Shown piece after piece: positions 1 through 9,419 of a stretch of 36,226 nucleotides of DNA. The position numbers and the translations under genes were made by a program. The stretch covers positions 1 through 36,226 of the forward strand of contig JAFYJV010000013.1 of assembly GCA_017537965.1 (NCBI GenBank), read 5' to 3'. Positions within the stretch are counted from its first letter, which is position 1. Every line of letters begins with the position of its first letter. The stretch comes from Bacteroidales bacterium. Lineage in GTDB: Bacteria > Bacteroidota > Bacteroidia > Bacteroidales > F082. The notes under the pieces were generated by a model that was not told the DNA's origin, searched no databases, and saw only the letters and a list, made by a program, of their open reading frames with translations.

Positions 1-80
<80 letters not shown>

Positions 81-90
81 CCTTACGAGA

Positions 91-122
91 AAGCCCTCCG
101 CGAAAGCGGAAGGGCTTTTTTT
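91..122 (+). terminator. Rho-independent terminator of the rRNA operon
   Basis: AGCCCTCCGC (92-101), a GAAA tetraloop (102-105) and GCGGAAGGGCT (106-116) form a GC-rich stem with one bulged A. A run of T follows (116-122). It lies directly after the 5S gene. Confidence 0.93.
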
Positions 123-125
123 GTT

Positions 126-177
126 GGAAGTCGGAAGAATTAATTCCGTCTTCCGACTTCTGAATTCTAACTTCTTT
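126..177. repeat. Heptamer-repeat array with inverted arms
   Basis: Units CTTCCGA (150-156), CTTCTGA (157-163), ATTCTAA (164-170) and CTTCTTT (171-177) are 7-bp-period degenerate repeats. The left part (GGAAGTCGGAAGA, 126-138) is the reverse complement of TCTTCCGACTTC (149-160), so the locus can also form a hairpin. It belongs to the same repeat family as 8610-8637, 11931-11965, 18304-18329, 25111-25145 and 28934-29003. Confidence 0.7.
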
Positions 178-180
178 CCT

Positions 181-188
181 TATCTTTG
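181..188 (+). promoter_or_regulatory. Candidate -7 promoter element (TATCTTTG)
   Basis: Exact match to the Bacteroidota -7 consensus TAnnTTTG, 23 bases before the start codon at 212. A clear -33 TTTG at the usual spacing is not visible. It probably drives the three-gene operon 212-5974. Confidence 0.5.
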
Positions 189-211
189 CGGAGTGCTTAA
201 TACCAATAAAA

Positions 212-1687
212 ATGAGAAAGACTTTACTCTTTACGATGCTGCTTATTGCTTTGTCAGTTCAAGCACAAGAAACGGTGACCGTGAAGTTCACTGCCGCTAA
301 GGAGACAGGAGGATACATTCCGTTCACCTCCGTGATGGTGACAGACCTCACTCATGGCTGGATGACAACCCTAAATTATCCTGATACGATACTGGTACTA
401 TCTCAGCCACATGTGGGTGTGGGAGAGTGGCAAGGCCGAAACTTCAATATGGGATCGGCTTTCCCGAACCCGTTCAAGGATGTGACCTGTGTGCCTTTGG
501 AACTTTCAGAGGCTTCAGAGGTGACACTGCAAATGCTTAGCGCTGATGGTAAGGTGTTGACTGCGAGAGATATGCATTTGGATTCTGGCATTCACCATGT
601 GATGGTACGTCTGTCAACTCCTGGTATGGCATTCCTACGTGCAGTAACACCTCAGGGCAGTTCAGTGGCTCGACTGGTGAACATGGGCAATGGTGATGTC
701 GATGACGTGAGTGTGACTTCCAGAGATTGTGTCTTGGAACGTGGCGAGAACCCTGGCGTGTTCGAACCTGGTGACCTCATGCGCTATGAGGCATTCCGTT
801 CGGTGGGCGGAACGACGTTCCATAGTACGGTGGTGGAACAAACTCAATACATGAGCGAAACGGTGACACTGCTCTTCCCAGTAGAGGCTCCCGAAGGTGC
901 AATAGACGGCCTGTTCACCATCAACGACAATGGAGGGAAAGCATATTTTTCCAAGGGTAACCTTCAGTACGATAAGAACACGGGGGTCTGGTCGTTTATG
1001 GAACATCAATACGACATGGTGGAAGCCCTTGGACAGAATGTGGGAGAGGACTATGCCGATCAGGACATCGTCAGTCTATTCGGTTGGAGCACCAGCGGCT
1101 ACAATCATGGTGCTAACAGTTTCCAACCATGGAATACCTCTCTGTCTTATTCCAACTACCATGCTTACGGCAACCATCAGTTCGATCTTGAGGATCAGAC
1201 TGGTCAAGCCGATTGGGGCTACAATGCCATCGCCAACGGTGGCAATACGGAGCATTTATGGCGCACATTGACCACGGAAGAATGGAACTACATCTTTGAA
1301 ACACGAACCACACCATCGGGTATCCGATTCGCTAAGGCGCGGGTGGGCGACGTGAATGGAGTGATTTTGCTTCCTGATGACTGGAGTGGCAGTTATTTCA
1401 ATCTGAATTTCCCTAATACAACGAATGTGTATTACGAAAACAACCTGATTTCATTGGAACAGTGGGCTGAGATTGAGCAATATGGCGTGGTCTTTTTGCC
1501 GGCAGCCGGCTATCGTTTGGGTACTGAGGTCCTCAACACAGGAAGTAGTGGTCATTATTGGTCGTCCTCGCACTACTACGAATACCGCGCTAACTGCGTG
1601 TCCATTTTCGATTCTGGCTTGTATCCCCAGGCTGTTGACTTCATCTTCAACGGATTCTCGGTGCGCTTGGTGCAGGTGGCTCATTGA
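212..1687 (+). CDS. Secreted FISUMP-like surface protein with an internal T9SS-type domain
   Basis: A 491-residue exported protein with a Sec signal peptide (residues 1-18, cleavage near SVQA/QE). Residues 81-157 look like a T9SS type A sorting domain: AFPNPF, then beta-strand segments and LSADGKVL, which is normally found at the extreme C-terminus. Residues about 230-491 form a second domain resembling the Fibrobacter succinogenes major paralogous (FISUMP) family, common in gut Bacteroidales. Key motifs are [59 protein letters not shown] and HYWSSS, ending in FSVRLVQ. The molecular role of this domain is unknown; cell-surface location is inferred. It is first in an operon with the GH95 and M49 genes (5-base gap to the next). 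Confidence 0.85.
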   Translation: MRKTLLFTMLLIALSVQAQETVTVKFTAAKETGGYIPFTSVMVTDLTHGWMTTLNYPDTILVLSQPHVGVGEWQGRNFNMGSAFPNPFKDVTCVPLELSEASEVTLQMLSADGKVLTARDMHLDSGIHHVMVRLSTPGMAFLRAVTPQGSSVARLVNMGNGDVDDVSVTSRDCVLERGENPGVFEPGDLMRYEAFRSVGGTTFHSTVVEQTQYMSETVTLLFPVEAPEGAIDGLFTINDNGGKAYFSKGNLQYDKNTGVWSFMEHQYDMVEALGQNVGEDYADQDIVSLFGWSTSGYNHGANSFQPWNTSLSYSNYHAYGNHQFDLEDQTGQADWGYNAIANGGNTEHLWRTLTTEEWNYIFETRTTPSGIRFAKARVGDVNGVILLPDDWSGSYFNLNFPNTTNVYYENNLISLEQWAEIEQYGVVFLPAAGYRLGTEVLNTGSSGHYWSSSHYYEYRANCVSIFDSGLYPQAVDFIFNGFSVRLVQVAH

Positions 1688-1692
1688 TCATC

Positions 1693-3921
1693 ATGAAACG
1701 CATTCTCTGGGTCATTGTCGCATTCGTTTGGGTTTCTTTGCTGCTGTCCTGTTCCAGAAAAGCCCCAATGCATGATATTGTCATGATCTTTGACCAACCG
1801 GCAGAGATTTGGGAGGCATGCATCCCTCTTGGCAATGGCCATATTGGAATGATGCCCGATGGCGACCCATTTCATGAAACAATCACTCTCAATGACATCA
1901 CACTATGGTCGGGCGCCCCATCGGATGATTCCAACCCATTGGCTAAGGAATCGCTTCCTCAAATCCAACAACTGCTGAAGGAAGGCAAAAACCATGAGGC
2001 CCAACAACTGATGTATGAGACTTTTGTCTGTGGAGGAGAAGGCTCTGGAAATGGACAAGGTGCCAATGTTCCTTTCGGCTGCTACCAGATGCTTGGCACT
2101 TTGTTTCTAGATTATGAACTTGATCCGTCTGGAATCGTGTGCGATTATCGAAGGTCACTTAACCTTGGCTCAGCTACTTCATCGGTGACCTACACCATCA
2201 ATAATCACCATTATTCCCGCGAATGTTTCATCTCACGAGAAGACGATATTGCTGTCATTCAAATAAAAGCTGATACTGCTTTTAGTTTTGACTTCCATCT
2301 CGATCGTCCAGAATGCGCCGAAGTCATAAAAACTGATAACAGCGCCATCATGAAAGGTCAACTCCATAGCAACTTGGATGATGTAGAAGGCATGTGGTAC
2401 TATGCCAAGGCCCTACAAGTTCCGTCCGACGATCCCACCACCATGACCTTGCTCTTTGCAGCTGCCACCAGTTATCTGTGCGACAATCCTGAACAATATG
2501 TGAACGAAACCATCGAAAAAGCCCTGGATCTCAGCTGTGAACGGCTCTATCAACGGCATTTTGACTCATATCGTGAACTGTACGACAGGGTGGAACTTGA
2601 TATCAACGATGTCCTGAAGGACGATAGCCATGAGATGACCCTTCAAGAGCATTGGCAACAGTTTATTGACAACGACGATGCTTGGCTGCCTGTCTGTTAT
2701 TTTCAGTTTGGACGCTATTTGTTGATCAGCTCGACGAGGGAAGATCTTTTGCCGCCCAATCTGCAAGGATTATGGGCCAATACCATCCAAACGCCATGGA
2801 ACGGCGACTATCACTTGAACATCAATGTAGAGATGAACCACTGGCCGTGTGAAGTTTGCAATCTCTCTGAATTGCATCTGCCCTTGATCCGTTTTACAAA
2901 AGGTTTGATGGCTTCGGGACGAAAGACTGCCGGTGATTTCTATGGCGCCCGAGGCTGGACCGCCCATGTGATCAGCAATCCATGGGGCTTCACTGCTCCA
3001 GGCGAGCATCCTTCATGGGGAGCTACCAACACAGGTGGGGCTTGGCTGGCTCTTCATGCTTGGCAACACTACCAATTCACACAAGACACAGCTTTTCTCC
3101 GTGAGGTTTTCCCCATGATGAAAGAGGCGGCCATGTTTTTCCTCGACATCATGATTGAAGAACCAGGGCATGGTTGGCTGGTCACGGCTCCAACCACTTC
3201 TCCCGAGAATGCGTTTTATGATGACAATGGCAATGCTGTTTCGGTGTGTATGGGAAGCACCATGGATGTGCAAATCATCAGTGAACTGTACGATGCCGTT
3301 TCCGAAGCTGCGACGATTCTCCATGCCGATACTGCTTTTGCCGATTCCCTGCAATCAGCCAAACTCCGTTTCCCACCGATGCAAGTCAGCGAACAAGGCT
3401 ATCTCATGGAATGGCTAAAGGACTATCGGGAGACGGATCCCCAACATCGCCATGTGTCGCATCTCTTCGGCCTTTATCCTGGGAGCCTCATTACCAAAAA
3501 CAAGACGCCGGAGTTGATGAACGCCTGTCGTGAGACTTTGAAACGCCGTGGCGACGAAGGCACAGGTTGGTCTCGCGCTTGGAAGATCTGTTTTTGGGCC
3601 AGACTTGGTGACGGTGATCATGCCTATCGGTTGCTGAAACAGTTGTTGCAACCTGCCATCGATACTGCTGGCATTGTGCGACCCGGGTCGTTTCCCAACC
3701 TATTCTGTTCCCATCCGCCTTTCCAGATCGACGGCAACTTCGGCGGAACGGCAGGTATTGCAGAAATGCTCCTCCAAAGCCACGATGGTCGGGTAGAAGC
3801 TCTTCCTGCCTTGCCTTCGTCATGGAAGTCGGGGCATTTCAAAGGATTGAGAGCAAGAGGTAACAAAACCGTAGCTTGTGAATGGAAAGAAGGAAAGATA
3901 ACTCACTTAATAATACAATAA
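1693..3921 (+). CDS. GH95 family alpha-L-fucosidase, lipoprotein
   Basis: Predicted inverting alpha-L-fucosidase (or alpha-L-galactosidase, the other GH95 activity) of 742 residues. The signal peptide ends in a lipobox (LLLSC, Cys20), so it is probably lipid-anchored. Family hallmarks are the N-terminal [16 protein letters not shown] segment, the (alpha/alpha)6 region with [23 protein letters not shown] and [16 protein letters not shown]. By comparison with Bifidobacterium AfcA, the two Asn of NIN (376 and 378) and Asp680 form the base system, and Glu505 is the acid. All four are present. The ATG at 1693 is preferred over an in-frame TTG at 1684, which would overlap the previous stop. The gene starts 5 bases after gene 1 and ends 1 base before the M49 gene. 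Substrate, fucosylated host or plant glycan, is inferred. Confidence 0.93.
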   Translation: MKRILWVIVAFVWVSLLLSCSRKAPMHDIVMIFDQPAEIWEACIPLGNGHIGMMPDGDPFHETITLNDITLWSGAPSDDSNPLAKESLPQIQQLLKEGKNHEAQQLMYETFVCGGEGSGNGQGANVPFGCYQMLGTLFLDYELDPSGIVCDYRRSLNLGSATSSVTYTINNHHYSRECFISREDDIAVIQIKADTAFSFDFHLDRPECAEVIKTDNSAIMKGQLHSNLDDVEGMWYYAKALQVPSDDPTTMTLLFAAATSYLCDNPEQYVNETIEKALDLSCERLYQRHFDSYRELYDRVELDINDVLKDDSHEMTLQEHWQQFIDNDDAWLPVCYFQFGRYLLISSTREDLLPPNLQGLWANTIQTPWNGDYHLNINVEMNHWPCEVCNLSELHLPLIRFTKGLMASGRKTAGDFYGARGWTAHVISNPWGFTAPGEHPSWGATNTGGAWLALHAWQHYQFTQDTAFLREVFPMMKEAAMFFLDIMIEEPGHGWLVTAPTTSPENAFYDDNGNAVSVCMGSTMDVQIISELYDAVSEAATILHADTAFADSLQSAKLRFPPMQVSEQGYLMEWLKDYRETDPQHRHVSHLFGLYPGSLITKNKTPELMNACRETLKRRGDEGTGWSRAWKICFWARLGDGDHAYRLLKQLLQPAIDTAGIVRPGSFPNLFCSHPPFQIDGNFGGTAGIAEMLLQSHDGRVEALPALPSSWKSGHFKGLRARGNKTVACEWKEGKITHLIIQ

Positions 3922-3922
3922 A

Positions 3923-5974
3923 ATGAAAAAACTGATGATTTGTATTGGACTGATGGCTGCTTTGATTGGCTGTGCCCCAAAGCAACCTGAAAACATCGAA
4001 CAACCTCAACCAGAAGAATTCAAGTTTCTGGTGGACCAGTTCGCCGACTTGCGCATCATGCGCTATCAACTCGACGATTGGGATCAGCTGACCGTGCAAC
4101 AGAAGGCTTATCTCTATTACCTCAGCGAGGCGGCGCGTTGCGGTCGCGACATCCTCTTCGATCAAAACTTCAAGTACAACCTCTGCATTAGAAAGACTAT
4201 CGAAGCAGTGCTGAATTCCTATCAAGGTGACCGTGAATGTGCGGATTTCCAGAACTTTTTGGTCTATGCCAAACGAGTTTTCTTTAGCAATGGCATCCAT
4301 CATCACTATGCTGAGGACAAGTTCTTCCCCCAGATCTCGGAAAGCTATTTTGCCGAACTGGTGAAAGGTAGCGATGCCACCTTGCTTCCATTGAATGAAG
4401 GGGAGACTGTGGACGATTTTATCGCTTTCCTGACCCCCGTTATCTTTGATAAAGAACTATATAAGATGCGCCGTAGCAGCCAAGAGGACATCATCGCCAA
4501 CTCTGCTGTCAACTTCTATGATGGAAGCATCACTAAGAAAGAGGTTGAACGCTACTACGACAAGATGCGGAAACCCAACGATGCCACTCCGATTTCCTAC
4601 GGCTTGAACTCGAAGCTGGTCAAGGACAAAGGTGGCATTCATGAGGAGGTGTATAAGGCTGACGGCCTATACGGAGAAGCCATTAACGCCATCATCGGTT
4701 GGTTGGAGAAAGCCAACGAGGTGGCCGAGAACGACATCCAACGCGACTATACCAAGAAACTGATCGACTATTATCGCACGGGCGACTTGAAGACTTGGGA
4801 CGAGTACAATATCGCTTGGGTGCAGGATTCTGTCTCGCACATCGATTTTGTGAACGGCTTCATCGAGGATTACAACGACCCGATGGGCATGAAGGCCACA
4901 TGGGAATCCATCGTTGATTACAAGGATTTGGAGGCAACCAAACGCTCGAACATCATCGGAGAGAATGCCCAGTGGTTTGAGGATCATTCGCCGGTGGATC
5001 AGCGTTTCAAAAAGGAGCAATGCAAGGGTGTTTCGGCTAAGAGCATTATTGTCACCGCCTTGGGCGGCGACTGCTTCCCGTCGCCGCCCATCGGCATTAA
5101 CCTACCCAATGCCGATTGGATCCGTAAGGATTACGGCTCCAAGTCGGTGACCATCACCAACCTGATGATCGCCTACGACAAGGCAGCCGAGGAGTGCCCG
5201 AAGAGTGCCCTGAAGGAATTCGCCTATTCGGAGGATGAGGCGGAACTTTGCAAGAAATATAGTGCTGAGACGGACATCGTACACACCACCTTGCATGAGT
5301 GCCTCGGCCATGGCTCGGGCAAGTTGTTGCCTTCAACCCAGCCTGGTGCCTTGAAGGAGTTCAGTTCCACGCTCGAAGAGGCTCGCGCCGACCTGTTTGG
5401 TTTGTACTATCTGGCCGATCCGAAGATGGTGGAACTGGAGGTGCTGCCTGATATGGAAGCCTATAAAGCCGAGTACTGCGGTTATATCCGCAACGGGATG
5501 ATGACTCAGTTGGCCCGCGTGGAACTGGGCAAGGACGTGACCGAGTCGCACATGCAGAACCGCAAACTCATCGCCGAGTGGTGCTATGAGCATGGCCTGA
5601 CTAACAACGTCATTGAGAAGAAAGTGGAAAACGGCAAGACCTATTTCGTGATCAACGACTTCGAGGCCTTGCGTGAACTGTTCGGCGAGTTGTTGGCTGA
5701 GGTGCAGCGTATCAAGAGCGAGGGCGACTATGCCGCTGGCAAGGCCTTGGTGGAAAAATACGCCGTCAAGGTCGATCCCGAATTGCATAAAGAGGTCAAG
5801 GAACGCTACGATGCCCTAGGCCTGAAACCATACGGAGGCTTTATCAATCCTGTCATCACTCCTGTTGAGAAGGATGGCAAGGTGGTGGATTATCAAGTGG
5901 AATATCCGAGCGACTTCGTTGCGGAACACTTGGATTTAGGAAAACGATATAGCTTTTTGCAGGCGACTCATTAA
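3923..5974 (+). CDS. Dipeptidyl peptidase III-like M49 zinc peptidase, lipoprotein
   Basis: 683 residues. The signal peptide ends in ALIGC (Cys17), indicating a lipoprotein. The M49 zinc signature is HECLGH (458-463), matching the HELLGH pattern of dipeptidyl peptidase III, followed by GSGKLLP. The second metal motif is EEARAD (485-490), equivalent to EECRAE in the human enzyme. M49 enzymes release dipeptides from the N-terminus of short peptides. The length is close to that expected for bacterial members. It is last in the operon with the GH95 fucosidase, which suggests combined glycan and peptide scavenging. The stop codon lies in the stem of the terminator that follows. Confidence 0.92.
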   Translation: MKKLMICIGLMAALIGCAPKQPENIEQPQPEEFKFLVDQFADLRIMRYQLDDWDQLTVQQKAYLYYLSEAARCGRDILFDQNFKYNLCIRKTIEAVLNSYQGDRECADFQNFLVYAKRVFFSNGIHHHYAEDKFFPQISESYFAELVKGSDATLLPLNEGETVDDFIAFLTPVIFDKELYKMRRSSQEDIIANSAVNFYDGSITKKEVERYYDKMRKPNDATPISYGLNSKLVKDKGGIHEEVYKADGLYGEAINAIIGWLEKANEVAENDIQRDYTKKLIDYYRTGDLKTWDEYNIAWVQDSVSHIDFVNGFIEDYNDPMGMKATWESIVDYKDLEATKRSNIIGENAQWFEDHSPVDQRFKKEQCKGVSAKSIIVTALGGDCFPSPPIGINLPNADWIRKDYGSKSVTITNLMIAYDKAAEECPKSALKEFAYSEDEAELCKKYSAETDIVHTTLHECLGHGSGKLLPSTQPGALKEFSSTLEEARADLFGLYYLADPKMVELEVLPDMEAYKAEYCGYIRNGMMTQLARVELGKDVTESHMQNRKLIAEWCYEHGLTNNVIEKKVENGKTYFVINDFEALRELFGELLAEVQRIKSEGDYAAGKALVEKYAVKVDPELHKEVKERYDALGLKPYGGFINPVITPVEKDGKVVDYQVEYPSDFVAEHLDLGKRYSFLQATH

Positions 5975-6019
5975 ATAAAAACGGCGGACTTTTAAATTAA
6001 ATCCGCCGTTTTTATTTAA
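5971..6019. terminator. Bidirectional terminator hairpin
   Basis: A perfect 18-bp inverted repeat (5971-5988 pairing with 6002-6019) with a 13-base AT-rich loop. The GC core is CGGCGGA/TCCGCCG, flanked by A-runs and T-runs on both sides so that it works in either direction. The stop codons of both convergent genes (TAA at 5972-5974 on +, TAA at 6018-6016 on -) are inside the stem. Confidence 0.93.
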
Positions 6020-8436
6020 AATCTCAATGTCAAATTCCCCATCACATTGAATCCCGCCATCGGGATGTAACCGATTTGGTAATAACGGTTGTCGTTCGGA
6101 TGCAAATTCCCCAGTATGGTTTGGTAAACCCAGCCACTGGCGGCGTAGTGTTTGTTGAAGATGTTGTTGAAATGGACCTTGAAAACGGCTTCTTTCAACA
6201 CTTTATTGGGTTTGTAGGAATACCCCAGGCTTACGTTGGAGGTTGAATAGCTGGGCAGCGAGCGGCTGAGGTTCTCGGTATTGTCGAGGTATTGGCGCGA
6301 CACATAGTTGGTGTGCCATGTGGCTTCAAATCCCTTGTGATGGAAGGTGACGAAACCGTTGAGAATCGCAGAGGGTGAGAAAGCCAGCGTTGAGTTGTCG
6401 TAATGGATGACCGTGGGATCCAGCTCGGTCCAATACTCGTCGCGGGTTTCAACGTATTCGTCAAAATCCTTGAGCTTGTTTTGGCTCAAGGCGGCATTGC
6501 CTTCTATCGTCAGCCATTCCGTGACATTGACTCCGGCCTGCAATTCAACGCCCATTCTGTATGACTTCTTGATGTTGGTTGTCAGGTTCTCGCCTATATC
6601 GCTCTTCTCGCCAGTCTGAACGAATTGGTTGTTAAAATCCATGTAGTAGAAGTTCGCCCCGGCTGACCAAACCTTGTTTCCAAATTCATATCCCAGTTCA
6701 TAGTCAATGAGTTGTTCTGGAATTGGAGCGGGGTAGGAGCCGTTGTCGGTGAAGTTGTTGCGTTCCGGTTCGCGGTTGCTCATTGCCACGGATCCGTAGG
6801 CGCGGTGACCGTTCAGGTGCCATGAGAAACCGCCTTTCGGGTTAAAGAAGTCGTATGTCTTATCAATGACGAGCAACTGGTTGAAATACCCTGTCGAATC
6901 GCTGCCGATGAATTTGTCGTTGATGCCGTTGGTCGAATAATCGACATGACGGTATTGTACATCGCCAAAGACGGTCCATTGTTCGTTGATGTTGAATGCT
7001 GCCTTGACAAAAATGTTGCCGTCAAGTTTGTGGGCGTCGCTGTCATAGTATTGGTATTGCCCATCGACAAAGTATTTGTCGGCAATCTCTTGGTCGGCGA
7101 TGTAAGTCAGATAACCAAAGTGGTTTCCTTTGAAATTCTGTAGGGAGAGGCCGCTCAGGATCTCCCATCTTTCGTCGTTGTATTTCGTGAACCAGACGGC
7201 GCCATAGGTGTCTTGGCGAAGGCCTTTTTTGCGAATCACGTCGGATTTCTTTGATTTGCCATCGGATTTGAATTCGTTGATGCCGAATTTGTTGGCTAGT
7301 TTGTTATTGTAACGGAATTCTTCGTAGTAGCCATAGCCGTAGGTATAATGCAGCGATGCCGTGGTTGACCAGTTTTCGTTGATTTCCCATGCCATCGATA
7401 GGATGTTGTGGTCCTGCCAGAAGTTGTCGGTGGTCTTGTCCCAAAAGCTGCCGTCGTTGAGTTGGTAGCGTTCCGTGACGTAATTGCCGTTTTCGTCTCT
7501 CAGGAAAAGACCATTGTCATCGTAAACCAGGTATTCGTAAAGCGAGTTGTATTGGCCGAGTCCGACATTGTAGAGATCCTCGTAGTTGTGGATGCCGGTT
7601 GGTGCGGAATAGGTCCATGAGCCATCGTCGTAGCAGCCATCCATGAGGCTGTAGTCGTTGTCGCCTGCCGTCACTCCATTCCAAGCTTGACCGGTTTTCT
7701 CGAAGTTTCCAATGTTTTTGTAACGTATCTGGAAGTTGTCTTTCATGAAAGTGATGCCGCCGTAATAACTGCCGCTCCGACCTTGTGTGCCATGGATGAA
7801 ACCATCAGTGCTGGTTTCGTGGTATGCACCATCAATGATGAGACGGTTCCAAAGTAATCCTGTAGAGGCTTTTGCCCCAAAATTCAATGTGTTGAACGAG
7901 CCGTAGGAGCCAGTGATCTCTCCACTCGGTTGCAACGATGGCGTTGCCGACGACAGGGCTATAGTACCTCCGAAGGCGCCGTCGCCGTTGGTGGAAGTGC
8001 CCACGCCGCGACGGATCTGCACTGAGCTCAGGAGTGATCCGTAGCTGTTCGTGTTGGCCCAGAAAACGCATTGGTCTTCAGGCGAATTGAGCGGTACACC
8101 GTCGAGGGTGACGTTGATGCGTGAGTCGCCAGCACCGCGGATACGCATATAGGAAGTGCCTGTTCCGACGCCGTTCTCGCTCCAGGCGATGATGCCAGGA
8201 GTCTTTGAAAACAGGAAGGGCAACTCCTGTCCGGTTTTGGAAAACTCGTTGAGCATGTCCTTTTTGATATCCGAAACGGCAAACGGGGCGTTTTTCTGGA
8301 CGCGAACACCACTGACTACCACTTCATTTAATACCTCAAATTGCGTGGTGTCATAAAGAGCCTCCTTGTTCTGTGCATGAAGATTCATCGTCAGCAAACT
8401 GGCGAAGGTCAATAGTAAACAACTTTTTTTAAACAT
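6016..8436 (-). CDS. TonB-dependent outer-membrane receptor, probable thiamine transporter
   Basis: 806 residues with a signal peptide (1-21, ending LHAQ). After it come a plug domain (about 35-160: VLNEVVVSGVRVQKNAPFAV, MRIRGAGDSRINVTLDGVPL, VQIRRGVGTSTNGDGAFGG) and a long 22-strand-type barrel that ends in Phe (NLTLRF). It has no N-terminal carboxypeptidase-like domain and no SusD neighbour, so it is not a polysaccharide SusC. The leader carries a TPP riboswitch, which makes thiamine or a thiamine derivative the likely substrate, as for known TPP-regulated outer-membrane receptors in Bacteroides. No other thiamine gene sits beside it: it is a single-gene unit, convergent with the M49 gene. 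Receptor assignment is near certain; the substrate rests on the riboswitch. Confidence 0.93.
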   Translation of the reverse strand: MFKKSCLLLTFASLLTMNLHAQNKEALYDTTQFEVLNEVVVSGVRVQKNAPFAVSDIKKDMLNEFSKTGQELPFLFSKTPGIIAWSENGVGTGTSYMRIRGAGDSRINVTLDGVPLNSPEDQCVFWANTNSYGSLLSSVQIRRGVGTSTNGDGAFGGTIALSSATPSLQPSGEITGSYGSFNTLNFGAKASTGLLWNRLIIDGAYHETSTDGFIHGTQGRSGSYYGGITFMKDNFQIRYKNIGNFEKTGQAWNGVTAGDNDYSLMDGCYDDGSWTYSAPTGIHNYEDLYNVGLGQYNSLYEYLVYDDNGLFLRDENGNYVTERYQLNDGSFWDKTTDNFWQDHNILSMAWEINENWSTTASLHYTYGYGYYEEFRYNNKLANKFGINEFKSDGKSKKSDVIRKKGLRQDTYGAVWFTKYNDERWEILSGLSLQNFKGNHFGYLTYIADQEIADKYFVDGQYQYYDSDAHKLDGNIFVKAAFNINEQWTVFGDVQYRHVDYSTNGINDKFIGSDSTGYFNQLLVIDKTYDFFNPKGGFSWHLNGHRAYGSVAMSNREPERNNFTDNGSYPAPIPEQLIDYELGYEFGNKVWSAGANFYYMDFNNQFVQTGEKSDIGENLTTNIKKSYRMGVELQAGVNVTEWLTIEGNAALSQNKLKDFDEYVETRDEYWTELDPTVIHYDNSTLAFSPSAILNGFVTFHHKGFEATWHTNYVSRQYLDNTENLSRSLPSYSTSNVSLGYSYKPNKVLKEAVFKVHFNNIFNKHYAASGWVYQTILGNLHPNDNRYYQIGYIPMAGFNVMGNLTLRF

Positions 8437-8441
8437 AACTC

Positions 8442-8475
8442 ATTGATTTAAAGTTAATTAAAATATTAAATCAAT
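8442..8475 (-). promoter_or_regulatory. AT-rich hairpin between riboswitch and start codon
   Basis: ATTGATTTAA (8442-8451) is the exact reverse complement of TTAAATCAAT (8466-8475), giving a 10-bp stem with a 14-base AT-rich loop. On the minus-strand transcript it comes after the TPP aptamer and ends 5 bases before the receptor ATG at 8436. No T-run follows, so it is more likely to be part of a translational expression platform than a terminator. This role is inferred. Confidence 0.5.
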
Positions 8476-8496
8476 AGAGGAAGTGTTGAAGAAACT

Positions 8497-8588
8497 CATT
8501 TCCCTGTCTCGGCATTGTCCGTATCAGGTGCAAAGGGTTTGATCTCAGCCTGTCTTTCAATCCAAAAGGATAAGGCACCCCTAATTGA
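8497..8588 (-). ncRNA. TPP riboswitch (thi box)
   Basis: Read on the minus strand, the region contains GGGGTGCC, a small hairpin ATCC-TTTT-GGAT (P3), GGCTGAGATC, AAACCC, CACCTGATACGGACAATGCC and GAGACAGGGAA. These are the conserved thi-box blocks in the correct order: CTGAGA and ACCC of the pyrimidine-sensing arm, then CACCTGAT...ATGCC and AGGGAA of the pyrophosphate arm. It lies about 60 bases upstream of the TonB receptor on the same strand. Binding of TPP is expected to lower receptor expression. Confidence 0.95.
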
Positions 8589-8593
8589 CGGGG

Positions 8594-8601
8594 CAAAGAT
8601 A
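8594..8601 (-). promoter_or_regulatory. Candidate -7 promoter element for the riboswitch transcript
   Basis: The minus strand reads TATCTTTG, an exact TAnnTTTG match. Transcription would start about 7 bases downstream, right at the 5' edge of the TPP aptamer, which supports both calls. It makes the receptor a unit separate from the DUF481-like gene upstream. Confidence 0.65.
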
Positions 8602-8609
8602 GGAAAAGT

Positions 8610-8637
8610 AGTCGGAAGTCCGATGTCAGAGGACGGA
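8610..8637. repeat. Degenerate heptamer-repeat array
   Basis: AGTCGGA, AGTCCGA, TGTCAGA and GGACGGA follow each other with a 7-bp period between the end of the DUF481-like gene (8648) and the promoter of the TPP riboswitch. It is the weakest member of the family seen at five other loci in this window. Confidence 0.5.
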
Positions 8638-8647
8638 TTTATTTCTA

Positions 8648-9400
8648 TTAAAACTTCAGTCGGATGGAAATCTCCGAGAGGATGTCGTGGTGCTTGTAGT
8701 TTTCGGATGGCACGCGGCTGCGATACTCGTAGGTGAATGCGAAGTCGAGGTACAGCATCCTCGTGATTTTGGTCTGAATGTTCAATACGTTATTGATGAT
8801 GTAGTCGTTGAAATCGAGTATCGAAGGCTGGTAATACATGCAATCGATCAACTGAAGGTTTTCGGCGAGTTTCTGCTTGATCTTGGGGCGGATTGAAATG
8901 CGGTAGTTGTTGTTTGGAAGCACAGTGCTGTCAGTGAAGTCTGACCAATCGTAAACAAAAGCTGCGCTGATGGAATAGTCGCAAACAGAGGGGATTACAA
9001 AAATCCTGTATTTCATTCCCACCAGTCCGCTCATCTTGAGGTTGTAACCTTTGTACTTGTTGGTGAGCATCTCGCAGGCAAGAAACGGTGAGTACTTCCC
9101 ATATTGCAAATAGTCCATTTTTAGTCCGCCGTTGATCTCGAAATTCGTCTCTTCCCATGTTTGGCCAACGTTGCTTTTGTGTATCAGCGAGCTGTAAAGG
9201 AATTTGTAATGGAAGTCAAGAGCGACGATGCTGTCATTGCGGTTGATGGAGGTGTAGTGGTTGATATTGCAGTTGTTGACGTTGCCCACATTGAGAGAGG
9301 TGCCCAAGCCGATATCATAGCTCCACTTGTGCTGTCCTATTAAACTTAATGTATTGAAACTCAATAATATAAATAAAACAAGAAGACGGTTCGTTTTCAT
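8648..9400 (-). CDS. DUF481-like outer-membrane beta-barrel protein
   Basis: 250 residues with a signal peptide (1-22, ending SLIGQ). The rest is alternating beta-strand sequence: SYDIGLGTSLNVGNVN, LDFHYKFLYSS, LKMDYLQYGKYSPFLACEM, GLVGMKYRIF, YRISIRPKIKQKL and EISIRLKF, ending in Phe as outer-membrane barrels do. The pattern resembles the DUF481/YdiY family, whose function is poorly known. It is third in the operon with the metal-exporter-like gene and the stress protein (19-base gap after the latter). The family call is by pattern only. Confidence 0.7.
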   Translation of the reverse strand: MKTNRLLVLFILLSFNTLSLIGQHKWSYDIGLGTSLNVGNVNNCNINHYTSINRNDSIVALDFHYKFLYSSLIHKSNVGQTWEETNFEINGGLKMDYLQYGKYSPFLACEMLTNKYKGYNLKMSGLVGMKYRIFVIPSVCDYSISAAFVYDWSDFTDSTVLPNNNYRISIRPKIKQKLAENLQLIDCMYYQPSILDFNDYIINNVLNIQTKITRMLYLDFAFTYEYRSRVPSENYKHHDILSEISIRLKF

Positions 9401-9419
9401 TTCTTATTAAACAACAAAA

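Noticed and set aside
1684-1692. TTG start for the GH95 gene
   Set aside because: It overlaps the stop codon of the preceding gene and an ATG lies three codons later in front of the signal peptide.
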